Assembly: GCF_007997015.1 (NCBI RefSeq)
Contig: NZ_VOSM01000017.1
Span: 1-64,000, forward strand
Source: Lujinxingia vulgaris
GTDB lineage: Bacteria > Myxococcota_A > Bradymonadia > Bradymonadales > Bradymonadaceae
Direction: 5' to 3'
DNA: 64,000 nucleotides
Shown: positions 41,834 through 50,824 of the stretch, piece after piece
How the letters are laid out: every line of letters begins with the position of its first letter
Numbering within the stretch: the stretch's first letter is position 1
Notes under the pieces: model-generated
Database searches by the model: none
Told to the model about the DNA's origin: nothing
What the model saw: only the letters and a program-made list of their open reading frames with translations
Program-made: the position numbers and the translations under genes

Positions 41834-43075
41834 TTAAGGATTGAACCGAAAAACATCCTCAACCGCGTCGATCTCCCCCGACGGCCAGTTCACGTTTGCA
41901 ACATGCCAGAATTGCCCCTGGCGCATGGGTTCGCGCTGGAACTCATCGGCGAGTGTACCTGCGACGTAGATACGCACCGTGGCGAAGCTATCGCCCAGGC
42001 CACGGTCGGCGAAGTAATGGACGCCGACGCCGTAGCTCAGGCCGTCTTCAGGCTCGTTGAGGTTAATATTTTCGGGCCCCCACCCGTTGCCGCGGTCGAT
42101 GTCGAGGCTCGCTCCCCAGGCAGGCCGAGGGTTCTGCCAGTAACAGTCGTAGGGTATCCGCCCCCAGCGGCCGAGAGGATGCAGGACGTGCAGATCGAGG
42201 TCGCTGCCGTGGTCGTCGTAACGCTCGAGATCCCGCGGTGTGTCCCATACGAGTTGGATGTGCAGCGCAGCATCGGGCAGGGCCACCAGCTCCATGCGGG
42301 CTGGCTCGCAGGAGCGCTCGCCACGGTCGTTCCAGACGTGTAGCTCAACGATATAGTGGCCGGCGAGCTCGAGAAAAAGCTCGTTCGTCCAGCTCGACGG
42401 TCCCGAGGTGAGTTGAACCGCGCCGTCAGCGGGCTGCTCGACGATCGCCCATTCCACCGCCGTGATGTCGCCACCACCGGACTCGAAACTACTCAGGGCG
42501 CTGAGCTCAATGCTGTCGAGGGGGGCGCCATCAAGGCGCCCGTCCGGCTGTGCACGTGCCTCGCCGCGAAGCCGATGGCGAGCCTCAATGACCGGAATCG
42601 GGCAGACTTCGGGGAGGCGCAGCACCTCGGCGGTGAGCCTGACTTGATGCTCAGGGAGCTGCGGGTCATTGCTCGCAATATACAACCAACCCGTGGCTCC
42701 CTCGCCCTGGAGTACGCTCACCGTGAGCTCGACGGCGAAGGATTCGCCCGGCGCGATGGTGAGCGGCATGTCTCCCCCCCCCAGCGCGACACCAAAAGGC
42801 TCTGTCACGTAGAGCCCATAGATCTCGAGGTCAGCGCTACCCGTGTTTCGCAACGTGACCGTGTGCGCGACCTCGGTGCCAGGCTCAACCAGCCCAAAAT
42901 CCACCTCTTCGGGGGCTTCGAGCCGAGGTTCCTCCTCGAAAACGTACTCCTCAAACTCCCAGGGCTCACCGACATTGTTCTCTCTCGGAACTATGTCTGA
43001 ACCACACGCCGTCGCAGTAAGGAGCAATACGAGTACCACCAGGATCGGAAGCCGACCTATCGAGATGAAATTCAT
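41834..43075 (-). CDS. lipoprotein with choice-of-anchor/Ig-like and YfaP-like domains
   Basis: 413 residues with signal peptide and lipobox (VLLLTATAC). Residues 55-150 form an ASPM/HYDIN-type Ig domain (VDFGLVEPGTEVAHTVTLRNTGSADLEI, LYIASNDPQLPEHQVRLTA), the choice-of-anchor D pattern. Residues 160-275 are PKD-like (LDSIELSALSSFESGGGDITAVEWAIVEQP, GHYIVELHVWNDRG). The C-terminal domain (LHIQLVWDTPRDLERYDDHGSDLDLHVLHP, DIDRGNGWGPENINL, YGVGVHYFAD) matches YfaP/DUF2135, likely metal-binding and extracellular. It lies 7 bp after the upstream MYXO-CTERM gene and is surely co-transcribed with it. A surface role is inferred. Confidence 0.87.
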   Translation of the reverse strand: MNFISIGRLPILVVLVLLLTATACGSDIVPRENNVGEPWEFEEYVFEEEPRLEAPEEVDFGLVEPGTEVAHTVTLRNTGSADLEIYGLYVTEPFGVALGGGDMPLTIAPGESFAVELTVSVLQGEGATGWLYIASNDPQLPEHQVRLTAEVLRLPEVCPIPVIEARHRLRGEARAQPDGRLDGAPLDSIELSALSSFESGGGDITAVEWAIVEQPADGAVQLTSGPSSWTNELFLELAGHYIVELHVWNDRGERSCEPARMELVALPDAALHIQLVWDTPRDLERYDDHGSDLDLHVLHPLGRWGRIPYDCYWQNPRPAWGASLDIDRGNGWGPENINLNEPEDGLSYGVGVHYFADRGLGDSFATVRIYVAGTLADEFQREPMRQGQFWHVANVNWPSGEIDAVEDVFRFNP

Positions 43076-43082
43076 AGATTCC

Positions 43083-44240
43083 TCACCGGCACCATCGGCG
43101 GCGCTGAAGCGCGAGACCGATCACAATCCAGAATAGCCACCAGACTCCGTTGGTTGGTGAGTCCCCCAGACTCGATGCACACCCACAGCCCTCGCCGATT
43201 GCATCGAACGCCGACGAGCTCCCATCCCCGCCAGCCCCATCCCCACTGCCAGGGCCGCCGTAGCTTTCATCGAGACCGCTCTGGTCCTCGTCCGGCTGGC
43301 CGTCGCGGTCATTGTCCACATAGGGCTGGTCTGTGCAGTCCGAACGCGCCGGGACGGGCTCCGTGCGCGGCTCATAGGGGCTCATCTCCGACTTATTGAT
43401 GCAGACAGGGGCACTTCGTGCCGTCGTGCCATCGCTCAGACGCTCGGCTTCGACAGAGAAGCAAAAGGGGCCCTCGTCATCGGGAGCGTACTCGATGGAA
43501 AGAGCCGCGTTTTCGCGTGGCGAGTGATCCCAGAGCGCCTCAACGACCTCGTCTTCCCGAACGATTCGGTAGAAGGTCTGCCGAGACTCTGGCTCGACGA
43601 AGTGACGAGAGGCTTCGACCGTGGGGTGGTAAACATAACTCTGGTGCCAGCACCTCGATCCATACCCACATGAATCAAACTCATACTCGCAGCAGATGGT
43701 GTGGCCGCCCGTGCGTTCCGTCACGCCCAGGGATTCAATGGATACAAGGGGAGCGTTCCATTCCTCGCCATTAATAGGTTCGGTAGCTTCGAACTCAATG
43801 CGGAGCGACTCTGCCGGTTCAATGACATCGATCTGGACATCATAGTCTTCCCCTACAACGAAGGCTGAATCCGGGCGCCAGATAAACAGACTCTGGAGCC
43901 CTACCCCGACGACCGTCGTAACGGGCTGCGGACGATCCGCGTCAGGGTCGAGGCCAAGGAGACGCGTGTGAAGTCCGCCGGGCACGGCATGACCTTCAGA
44001 ATCAAAGACGCGTATTTTTATGTACTGAGCGGCATCTTCGGGAAGCACGTCAACGAGGAAGCCATCAAAAGCTAGAACACCATCGACCGGTACTGTTGCA
44101 ACCTGCGTGACATAAGGACTGACATACACTCCCGGTGGCGAGGTGGTACATGCGTCCGCCTTTGCCGGCATCATCAGAGCCACTGATATGGCTGTAAGCA
44201 TTAGAACACTACTAAAACCGGTAAGGGCGCGCAGGGGCAT
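43083..44240 (-). CDS. secreted protein with MYXO-CTERM-like sorting signal
   Basis: 385 residues. A signal peptide (LMLTAISVALMMPAKADA) precedes a mature beta-rich region that I do not recognise, with a Cys cluster ICCEYEFDSCGYGSRCWH suggesting disulfides. A Ser/Gly/Asp-rich linker leads to GCGCASS, a short hydrophobic helix (NGVWWLFWIVIGLALQ) and RRRW, the tripartite MYXO-CTERM layout seen in Myxococcota and relatives, thought to target proteins to the surface after Cys modification. GGAG precedes the ATG. It is the first gene of a two-gene unit with the YfaP-like lipoprotein. Confidence 0.82.
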   Translation of the reverse strand: MPLRALTGFSSVLMLTAISVALMMPAKADACTTSPPGVYVSPYVTQVATVPVDGVLAFDGFLVDVLPEDAAQYIKIRVFDSEGHAVPGGLHTRLLGLDPDADRPQPVTTVVGVGLQSLFIWRPDSAFVVGEDYDVQIDVIEPAESLRIEFEATEPINGEEWNAPLVSIESLGVTERTGGHTICCEYEFDSCGYGSRCWHQSYVYHPTVEASRHFVEPESRQTFYRIVREDEVVEALWDHSPRENAALSIEYAPDDEGPFCFSVEAERLSDGTTARSAPVCINKSEMSPYEPRTEPVPARSDCTDQPYVDNDRDGQPDEDQSGLDESYGGPGSGDGAGGDGSSSAFDAIGEGCGCASSLGDSPTNGVWWLFWIVIGLALQRRRWCR

Positions 44241-44600
44241 CGGAGCTCCGAAAAATAATTAAGTGTTCGCCGCGATCGATGGAGTCTGCTGAGGAGAACG
44301 AAACGCGGACAGCCTTACCGACATCGGTGTAAGAGAAGACGACCGTTGGCGGGCTCAAGGCGGCACTGTTCCTTCGAGCTCAGAGCGGTACACGAAACCC
44401 TGACCCTATAGCAAAAGTGTCGGGATTTTAGAGAAGTTCGCGGGCCCATCGCATGATCAGTTCTGATAACGCGTGAGGCGTAGAGGGAATTGGAGTTCCA
44501 GGCGGGCACAAGACCCGCCCCTACGGCGTGGGAGGGTTTTGCAAAACGCCGTATATGAATAGAGGCTTCTGCCACCCGCTTGCGCCCTACCCAACCTCGC
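44241..44600. other. intergenic region with a dispersed hairpin
   Basis: No gene is supported in 360 bp. An AT-richer block (44245-44262) just upstream of the MYXO-CTERM gene may hold its promoter. The hairpin at 44501-44523 belongs to the GTAGGGGC family. The remainder shows nothing recognisable. Confidence 0.45.
44501..44523. repeat. dispersed GTAGGGGC hairpin, copy 2
   Basis: GGCGGG-CACAAGA-CCCGCC with CCTACGG after it reads on the minus strand as CCGTAGGGGCGGGTCTTGTG. It matches the hairpin at 32724-32746 in CCGTAGGGGC and the CTTGT loop while the stem bases covary, as expected for a conserved structure. Confidence 0.6.
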
Positions 44601-45254
44601 TCAAAGCTCCCCCGCCTCGATCTGCCTGCAGATCACACACGTCTCCAGATCGTGGCCCCGCGCCGGGCAGTACTCCCGGCCGTAGAAGATGATCTGCAGA
44701 TGGCGAGCGTTCCAGGTGGACTCGTCAAAAAGCTCGCGCAGGTCGTCCTCGGTCTGGCGGACGTTTTTGGCGTTGCTCAAGCCCCAGCGCTCGGCCAGGC
44801 GGTGGATGTGGGTGTCGACGGGAAAGGAGGGCACGTCGAACCACTGGGAAAGCACGACCTGGGCCGTTTTGCGCCCCACCCCCGGCAACTTCGTGAGCTC
44901 TTTCAGGGTGCCGGGGACCTCGCCATCGAACTCGTCGACCAGGATATGCGAGAGGGCGAGGATGTTTTTGGCTTTGGTCGGGGCGAGCCCGCAGGAGCGG
45001 ATGGTGTGCTGGATTTTGTCGACGGGCTGGCGAGCCATGTCATGGGGGTTGTCGGCCAGCGCGAAGAGATCCGGCGTGACCATGTTGACGCGTTTGTCGG
45101 TGCATTGGGCCGAGAGGAGCACGGCGACCAGCAGCGTGTAGGCGTCTTTATGGTCGAGGGGGACCGGCGTGGTGGGGTAGAGCTCGTCGAGGATCTGGCC
45201 GATGGTCTCGGCGCGGGCTTTTTTCGCCTTCTTACTACGCAACGTCTTCGTCAC
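44601..45254 (-). CDS. nth: endonuclease III-like DNA glycosylase/AP lyase
   Basis: 217 residues. Nth excises oxidised pyrimidines. Seen: catalytic Lys in LLSAQCTDKRVN, helix-hairpin-helix LPGVGRKTAQVVL and catalytic Asp in FPVDTHIHRLAERWGL. The C-terminal 4Fe-4S loop is degenerate: CPARGHDLETCVIC gives C-x9-C-x2-C and the fourth Cys is missing because the protein ends at RQIEAGEL. The cluster is therefore probably absent or altered. The GTG start overlaps the stop of the upstream membrane protein gene by 4 bp (GTGA), indicating coupling. Confidence 0.93.
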   Translation of the reverse strand: MTKTLRSKKAKKARAETIGQILDELYPTTPVPLDHKDAYTLLVAVLLSAQCTDKRVNMVTPDLFALADNPHDMARQPVDKIQHTIRSCGLAPTKAKNILALSHILVDEFDGEVPGTLKELTKLPGVGRKTAQVVLSQWFDVPSFPVDTHIHRLAERWGLSNAKNVRQTEDDLRELFDESTWNARHLQIIFYGREYCPARGHDLETCVICRQIEAGEL

Positions 45255-45796
45255 TTCTTGACCTCAATCCATTTGAAGATGCGCTCTCCCAGGGGGCCGA
45301 GCGCGGCCTGGCCAGCTTCAACGCCGGCCGAGGCGCGGTAAATACCAATCAGGGCAGGGATATAAGCCACAAGCGCCAGGGGCAAGAAGAGCGCGCAGTT
45401 GAGCGTGGCCAGGAGCACAAAGGCGTAACACAAAAGGTAGATGGCGCCGGCGGCTTTAGCGTGGTGCAGGCTAAAGGGGTTGTCGCGCAGCACCAGCGGC
45501 ACGATGAAAAAAGGCACGCCAAAGAGCACCGAGCAGTAGCTGAGCACGGCCAGGCCCACGCCTTTTTCGCGGTCGAAATAACGAAAGCGCCGGGGGCGGC
45601 CCCGCTCCTCGTCGGTGCGGTCGGGGGACTGCGCGTCGATCGTTGAGGAGGGGAGCGGCCGGAGCTGGGTGTGGCGAAGGGGGCGCTCTTCAAGCTCGGC
45701 CTGAAGGCGGCGCATGGCCGCATCGGTGGGGTCACCGCTCTGGGAGGTGGGGGGCTTGCCCCGGCTCCCCCGGTCCTTAACTGCGTCATCGCTCAT
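45251..45796 (-). CDS. DUF4870-like small membrane protein
   Basis: 181 residues. The first 80 are polar and probably disordered; residues 80-165 hold two or three membrane helices (VLSYCSVLFGVPFFIVPLVLRD, AGAIYLLCYAFVLLATLNCALFLPLALVAYIPALIG). The pattern FGVPFFIVPLVLRDNPFSLHHAKAA matches the Tic20/DUF4870 family, with a conserved His-Ala-Lys after the first helix. Function is unknown. It is the first gene of an overlapping pair with nth and is divergent from fumC. Confidence 0.8.
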   Translation of the reverse strand: MSDDAVKDRGSRGKPPTSQSGDPTDAAMRRLQAELEERPLRHTQLRPLPSSTIDAQSPDRTDEERGRPRRFRYFDREKGVGLAVLSYCSVLFGVPFFIVPLVLRDNPFSLHHAKAAGAIYLLCYAFVLLATLNCALFLPLALVAYIPALIGIYRASAGVEAGQAALGPLGERIFKWIEVKK

Positions 45797-45899
45797 AGGT
45801 GTCTCGTGCGCTGGCCTCAGAGCACATTATGGCCACGCGGGCCACGGTGACCACCGCCGCAGCGGTTTGGGCCGATGGACCCGGCGCGCATCTCACGGC

Positions 45900-45927
45900 T
45901 TGAGTTTGACGCGCTGAACCCCATAAT
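45900..45927 (+). promoter_or_regulatory. candidate fumC promoter
   Basis: TTGAGT is followed after 16 bp by CATAAT, which matches the -10 consensus at five of six positions. It lies about 60 bp before the fumC start. Confidence 0.5.
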
Positions 45928-45986
45928 GCAGGCGCCAAAACGACCGATGTATGGCCACAAAACGCTCAACCCAAAAGGATCACAAG

Positions 45987-47384
45987 ATGTCGACTCGCAC
46001 CGAATACGACTCAATGGGCGCGGTGGAAGTGCCCTCCGACGCCTACTGGGGCGCCCAGACCCAGCGCTCCATCCAGAACTTCAAGATCGGCGGCCACCGC
46101 ATGCCTCGCCCCATGATCAAGGCGCTGGGGATGGTCAAGCACGCCACCGCCGAGGCCAACTGTGGCCTGGGGCTTTTGAGCGAAGAGAAAAAGAAGGCGA
46201 TTCAGGCCGCCGCCCAGGAGGTCATCGACGGCAAGCTCGATGAGCATTTCCCGCTGGTGGTCTGGCAGACGGGAAGCGGCACGCAGACCAACATGAATAC
46301 CAACGAGGTCATCGCGAACCGCGCCATCGAGATGCTCGGCGGGGAGCTCGGGTCGAAGAGCCCGATTCACCCCAACGATGATGTGAACAAGAGCCAGTCG
46401 ACCAACGACAGCTTCCCCACGGCCAGCGCCGTGGCGATCGTCGACCAGTTTGAGAGCGCGCTGCTCCCGGCGCTCTCCCACCTTCGCGACGCGCTCGACG
46501 CCAAGGCCGAAGCGTTTGCGGACATCGTCAAAGTCGGCCGCACCCACCTGATGGACGCCACGCCGCTGACCCTCGGTCAGGAGTTTTCGGGCTACTCGGC
46601 GCAGCTCACCTACGCCGAGCGCGCCATCCGCCAGTCGCTGGAGCTTCTGGTGGAGCTGGCCATCGGCGGCACCGCGGTGGGAAGCGGCCTGAACACGGTC
46701 GAAGGTTACGATAAGGCCGTCTGCGACGCTCTGGCGGCCATGAGCGGCTACGCCTTTAAGCCCGCGCCCAACAAATTTGCGCTGCTCGCCGGCAAAGAGG
46801 CGATCGTGGAGGCCCACGGCGCGCTCAAGACCCTGGCGACCTCGCTCAACAAGATCGCCAACGATATCCGCTGGATGGGAAGCGGCCCGCGTTGTGGGTT
46901 CGGCGAGTTGGTGTTGCCGAGCAATGAGCCCGGCTCTTCGATCATGCCTGGCAAGGTCAACCCGACCCAGTCCGAAGCCATGACGATGGTCTGCGCGCAC
47001 GTCTTCGGCAACGACGCGGCGGTGGGCTTTGCGGCGGCCAACGGCAACTTTGAGCTCAACGTCTACAAGCCGATGCTCGTGCATAACGTGCTCGAATCCA
47101 CTCGCCTGCTCACCGACGCGATGCACTCATTTACCGACAACTGCGTGGTGGGCATTGAGCCGGACCGCGAGCAGATCGCCGACTACCTGGAGCGCTGCCT
47201 GATGCTGGTGACCGCGCTCAACCCGGTGATCGGCTACGACAAGGCCGCGGAAGTCGCCAAGAAGGCCTACAAAGAGAAGACGACGCTTCGTCAGGCCATC
47301 ACCGAGCTCGGCTATCTGTCTGGCGAGGAGTTCGATAAGGCGATCAACCCCAGAGCGATGACGCATCCGAAGGCGAAGGCATAA
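45987..47384 (+). CDS. fumC: fumarate hydratase class II
   Basis: 465-residue iron-independent fumarase of the TCA cycle, interconverting fumarate and malate. Signatures: [39 protein letters not shown], the catalytic segments [13 protein letters not shown] and NDSFPT, and the superfamily signature [16 protein letters not shown] with active-site Ser. The ATG preceded by AAGGA is used; a start 12 codons upstream lacks an SD. aat begins 4 bp after its stop, so the two form an operon. An upstream promoter candidate is described separately. Length and motifs are normal. Confidence 0.96.
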   Translation: MSTRTEYDSMGAVEVPSDAYWGAQTQRSIQNFKIGGHRMPRPMIKALGMVKHATAEANCGLGLLSEEKKKAIQAAAQEVIDGKLDEHFPLVVWQTGSGTQTNMNTNEVIANRAIEMLGGELGSKSPIHPNDDVNKSQSTNDSFPTASAVAIVDQFESALLPALSHLRDALDAKAEAFADIVKVGRTHLMDATPLTLGQEFSGYSAQLTYAERAIRQSLELLVELAIGGTAVGSGLNTVEGYDKAVCDALAAMSGYAFKPAPNKFALLAGKEAIVEAHGALKTLATSLNKIANDIRWMGSGPRCGFGELVLPSNEPGSSIMPGKVNPTQSEAMTMVCAHVFGNDAAVGFAAANGNFELNVYKPMLVHNVLESTRLLTDAMHSFTDNCVVGIEPDREQIADYLERCLMLVTALNPVIGYDKAAEVAKKAYKEKTTLRQAITELGYLSGEEFDKAINPRAMTHPKAKA

Positions 47385-47388
47385 CGCG

Positions 47389-47988
47389 ATGGATGAGACG
47401 CGCCCCTCCGCACAGCTTTTGCTCTCGGCCTACGCCCAGGGGATTTTCCCGATGGCGCATCCCGAGCAGGAGGGGCGCATCTACTGGTATGCGCCCGATC
47501 CGCGCGCGATTCTGCCGCTGGACGGCCTGCGCATCTCGCGGCGTTTTCGGCAGACCTTGCGCAAGAAACCCTTTGAGATTCGTTTCAACACGGATTTTGA
47601 GGGTGTCATCGAAGCCTGCGCGGAGCCGCGGCCCGGCCAGCCGCAGACGTGGATCTCCGAAGGGATCAAAGAGGTCTACACCGAGCTTCACCGGCTGGGC
47701 TTTGCCCACTGTGTCGAAGCCTGGGAGGGTGATCGCCTGGTGGGCGGGCTCTATGGCGTGGCGCTGGCCGGGCTTTTTGCCGGTGAGTCGATGTTTCATC
47801 GGGCGACCGACGCCTCGAAGATCTGCCTTGTGCATCTGGTCGAGCGGCTTAACGCGCGGGGATTTAGCCTGCTCGATGTGCAGTTTCAGACCTCGCACCT
47901 GGAGCGGCTGGGGGTGATCGAAATCAGCCGCGAGGCGTATGAGGCCAGGCTGGTCGAGGCGCTCAAGCTGGAGTGCAGCTTTGCGTAA
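47389..47988 (+). CDS. aat: leucyl/phenylalanyl-tRNA--protein transferase
   Basis: 199 residues. Aat adds Leu or Phe to proteins with N-terminal Arg/Lys, marking them for ClpAP via the N-degron pathway. Diagnostic motifs: LLSAYAQGIFPMA, YWYAPDPRAILPLDGLRISRRFRQTL, TWISEGIKEVYTELHRLGFAHCVEAWE, GGLYGVALAGLFAGESMFHRATDASK and LLDVQFQTSHLERLG. It is slightly shorter than enteric enzymes (about 234) at the N-terminus. It starts 4 bp after fumC, a common delta-proteobacterial type of chance pairing. The Clp partner genes are not adjacent, though a clpB paralogue lies 3 kb downstream. Confidence 0.95.
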   Translation: MDETRPSAQLLLSAYAQGIFPMAHPEQEGRIYWYAPDPRAILPLDGLRISRRFRQTLRKKPFEIRFNTDFEGVIEACAEPRPGQPQTWISEGIKEVYTELHRLGFAHCVEAWEGDRLVGGLYGVALAGLFAGESMFHRATDASKICLVHLVERLNARGFSLLDVQFQTSHLERLGVIEISREAYEARLVEALKLECSFA

Positions 47989-48234
47989 GCGCGATGCATT
48001 TCGGGCCGACGGTTTGCTTGCCTCTGGCCAGATGCGCTTAGGTTGGCGCGCATCACGCCCGCACACACGAGCAGCATGGCGTCGGGACGCCCCGTAGCCT
48101 CAAGGCGCGCCGCCTTGCTGCCCGGGCTTCAATCGCCTAGAAAGGGCGTTTGGCCGCCCGCGTCGGTGGGCCAGCCCCACCTTTTTGTTCCATCCCAAAA
48201 TCGCATACTGACTGACCCCATGCAGGACACCTTT

Positions 48235-48858
48235 ATGGAAGATTCCAAACGCCATCTCATCGTCACCCAGGGTGATATCACGCTGATCTCGATGCCCGAG
48301 GGGGCGCTGGTCAACCCGTCGAACACCGGGCTGATCCTCAACAGCGGCGGCAACAGCGACAACACCGTGAGCAACGCGATTGCGCGCCGCGGCGGTCCTT
48401 TTATGCAGCAGACTCTGCATATGGCGCGCAGCGGGCTGCGCAACAACCGCCTGGAGCCGGGCCGCGCCGTCGACACCGAAGCCGGGCAGCTGCCGGTCAA
48501 GCGCCTGATCCACGTCTCGATCGTGGGTGCCAAGAAGATCAATGCGCGCCTGGTGTCCAACGCCATCCTCAACGCCTACGACCTGGCCGATGAGCTGGAG
48601 CTCAAAGAGCTGGCGTTTCCGGCGATCGGCCTGCAGATGGGCGGCATCACGCTGGAGGAGTTCATGGACATCTTCTGGCGCATCACCGCCGAAGAACTCC
48701 CGCGTCTCAAAAACGTCAAGCAGGTCTACCTCTGCCTCTTCAGTGGCGAGGAGTACGAGCTGGGGAGCGCGTACGCCGAGAAGAACGTCGATGAGCTTCC
48801 GGAGTCGATCGACCTTGAGATCAGCGAGTCGGGCTTTGCGCGCGGGCTCTTTGGTTGA
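48235..48858 (+). CDS. macro-domain (ADP-ribose-binding) protein
   Basis: 207 residues from an ATG preceded by AGGA; an ATG five codons upstream is possible. Residues 5-150 form a macro domain: IVTQGDITLISMPEGALVNPSNTG, SGGNSDNTVSNAIARRGG (normally an adenine/ribose-binding GGG-x-G loop), and KRLIHVSIVGAKK then ELAFPAIGLQMGGITLEEF. Known family members bind or hydrolyse ADP-ribose on proteins or nucleic acids. The loop here reads SGGNSD, so catalytic class is uncertain. A C-terminal tail of 40 residues is extra. Its stop overlaps the mevalonate kinase start (TGATG), showing coupling. Confidence 0.8.
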   Translation: MEDSKRHLIVTQGDITLISMPEGALVNPSNTGLILNSGGNSDNTVSNAIARRGGPFMQQTLHMARSGLRNNRLEPGRAVDTEAGQLPVKRLIHVSIVGAKKINARLVSNAILNAYDLADELELKELAFPAIGLQMGGITLEEFMDIFWRITAEELPRLKNVKQVYLCLFSGEEYELGSAYAEKNVDELPESIDLEISESGFARGLFG

Positions 48859-49775
48859 TGGGCGAGGTGGCTGAGGGGCGCGGACGAGGCAAGCTGATCC
48901 TCTTCGGGGAGCATGCCGTGGTGCACGGCTATGCGGCGGTGGCCTGCGGGCTGCCGCTGGGTGCGGTGGCGTGTGTGCGCCACGGGCGCTCCGAGGCGTT
49001 TCGCGTCGATCACCCGGCGGGCAGCTTCCTGGCCGAGGGCAAGGTGCTTGAGGCCGCCCGCGGCATCGTGGAGCGTTTTGGGCTTACGCTCGAAGCGCTC
49101 GATGGCCATGTGCGCCTGGAGGTCCCGGTGGGCGCGGGCATGGGAAGCTCGGCGGCGCTGGCTGTGGCGCTGGCCCGCGCCGCCCACAAACTCTCGGGGC
49201 GCGGCGATGCGAAGACCGTCGAAGAGGCGGTGAGCTTTGCCGAGGGGCTTTTTCACGGCCGAGCCTCGGGCATCGACCAGAGCGCGGCGCTGGGCGGCGG
49301 GGTGTTTGCCTTTAAGCGCGACGCGGCAGGCGGCCCCCCCACCCTCGAGCCTGTGCGCGCCCCGACGCTCCGGCTGGTGGTGGCCCAGGTGGCCCCTTCG
49401 GCCTCCACCGCCGAGATGGTCGCCGGGGTGAGCGCGCTGGCCGAGCGCCGGCGTGCAACCGCAGCGGTCTTTGAGGCCATCGGGCAGGTCGCCGCCGAGG
49501 GCCGTCAGGCGCTGGAGGCCGGCGATCTCCAGGCCGTCGGCGAATATATGAACATCAACCAGGGGTTACTCGCCGCGCTGGGTGTGTCGATCCCGGCGAT
49601 CGACGAGGCCTGTCACCTGGCGCGCGGTGCCGGGGCCCTGGGCGCGAAGCTCACCGGCGCCGGCGGTGGCGGGTGCGTGGTGGCGCTGGGCCCCGATGAG
49701 GCCACAACCCGGGCGATACGGGAGGGCTGGGAGGTGCGCGGCTGGCCCGTCTACACCTTCACCCTCGAGAGCTAA
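48858..49775 (+). CDS. mvk: mevalonate kinase
   Basis: 305-residue GHMP kinase. It phosphorylates mevalonate in isoprenoid synthesis. The three GHMP motifs are clear: GKLILFGEHAVVHGYAAVA, the P-loop PVGAGMGSSAALAVALARA, and KLTGAGGGGCVVALGP near the C-terminus; the catalytic Asp lies in GRASGIDQSAALGGG. The ATG shares one base with the macro-domain stop. mvaD follows after 8 bp. No phosphomevalonate kinase is nearby. The pathway replaces or supplements MEP in several myxobacterial lineages, so this is informative about the host. Confidence 0.92.
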   Translation: MGEVAEGRGRGKLILFGEHAVVHGYAAVACGLPLGAVACVRHGRSEAFRVDHPAGSFLAEGKVLEAARGIVERFGLTLEALDGHVRLEVPVGAGMGSSAALAVALARAAHKLSGRGDAKTVEEAVSFAEGLFHGRASGIDQSAALGGGVFAFKRDAAGGPPTLEPVRAPTLRLVVAQVAPSASTAEMVAGVSALAERRRATAAVFEAIGQVAAEGRQALEAGDLQAVGEYMNINQGLLAALGVSIPAIDEACHLARGAGALGAKLTGAGGGGCVVALGPDEATTRAIREGWEVRGWPVYTFTLES

Positions 49776-49783
49776 AGGACACC

Positions 49784-50824
49784 ATGTTTGCCTTCCCCCC
49801 TTACAACACCTCCTCGCCACCGATGGAGGCGACGGCCTTTGCCCACCCCAACATCGCGCTGGTCAAGTACTGGGGCAAACGCGACACCGACCTCAACCTG
49901 CCGGTGGCCGGGAGCCTCTCGTTGACCCTGGGCGGCCTCTCCACCACCACGCGGGTGCGCTACCGCGACGACATCAGCCGCGACATCGTCATCCTCGACG
50001 GCAAAGAGCTGCGCCAGGGCAGCCGCGCGTATCAGCGGGTGGTCGAGTTTGTGCAACTGGTGCGCAACGAATCCAACCACGACTACTTTGCCGAGGTGGA
50101 GACGGCCAACGACTTCCCCACCGCCGCCGGGCTGGCCTCGTCGGCCTCGGGTTTTGCGGCGCTGGCGCTGGCAGCCACCTCGGCGGCCGGGCTGCATCTT
50201 CTCGATGAGCAGCTCTCCGCGCTGGCCCGCCGCGGCTCGGGCTCGGCGGCCCGCTCGATCTACGGCGGGTTTGCGGAGATGCGCCGCGGCAGCCGCAAAG
50301 ACGGCCACGACGCCTTCGCCGTGCCCATCGCCGGGCCGGAGCATTGGGATCTACGCTGCGTGGTGGCCGTGACCACCCAGGGCGAAAAAGACATCAGCTC
50401 CACCGAAGGCATGCTGCGCACCCAGGAGAGCTCACCACTCTTTACCCCCTGGGCCGACACCGTGGCCGGCGACATCGTCGAGGCCACCGACGCCATCAAA
50501 GCGCGCGACTTTCAGGCGCTGGGACGCGTCGCCGAGCGCTCCTGCCTGGGCATGCACGCCAGCGCCATGGCCGCCGACCCCGGGGTGATCTACTGGAACC
50601 CGACCACCCTGGAGCTGATTCACCGGGTGCGGCGCGCGCGCCGCGACGGGCTGCAGGTCTTCTTTACGATCGACGCCGGCCCTCACGTCAAAGTCTTCTG
50701 CCCGGCGCGCGAGCTCTCGGCGGTGCGCTCGGTATTGGGGCAGATCGGCGGCGTGAGCGATCTGATCGTCGCGCGCCCCGGTGAGGGCGCGGCGCTCGTC
50801 GCCGCCGATGCGGTGAACGCTTAA
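49784..50824 (+). CDS. mvaD: diphosphomevalonate decarboxylase
   Basis: 346 residues. It converts mevalonate diphosphate to isopentenyl diphosphate. Motifs: HPNIALVKYWGKRD (substrate loop), SLSLTLGGLSTTT, the P-loop TAAGLASSASGFAALALA, GSGSAARSIYGGFAEM (Cys of the usual SGSACRS replaced by Ala), and FTIDAGPHVKVF with catalytic-site Asp. AAAGGA lies 4 nt before the ATG. Together with mvk it makes two of the three late mevalonate steps; the intermediate kinase must be elsewhere. Phosphomevalonate decarboxylase is an alternative identity, since the archaeal-type route uses a close relative. Confidence 0.92.
   Translation: MFAFPPYNTSSPPMEATAFAHPNIALVKYWGKRDTDLNLPVAGSLSLTLGGLSTTTRVRYRDDISRDIVILDGKELRQGSRAYQRVVEFVQLVRNESNHDYFAEVETANDFPTAAGLASSASGFAALALAATSAAGLHLLDEQLSALARRGSGSAARSIYGGFAEMRRGSRKDGHDAFAVPIAGPEHWDLRCVVAVTTQGEKDISSTEGMLRTQESSPLFTPWADTVAGDIVEATDAIKARDFQALGRVAERSCLGMHASAMAADPGVIYWNPTTLELIHRVRRARRDGLQVFFTIDAGPHVKVFCPARELSAVRSVLGQIGGVSDLIVARPGEGAALVAADAVNA

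Noticed and set aside
47989-48234. tRNA or riboswitch in the gap before the macro-domain gene
   Set aside because: No cloverleaf, CCA end or known aptamer pattern could be folded by eye; only leader sequence is seen.
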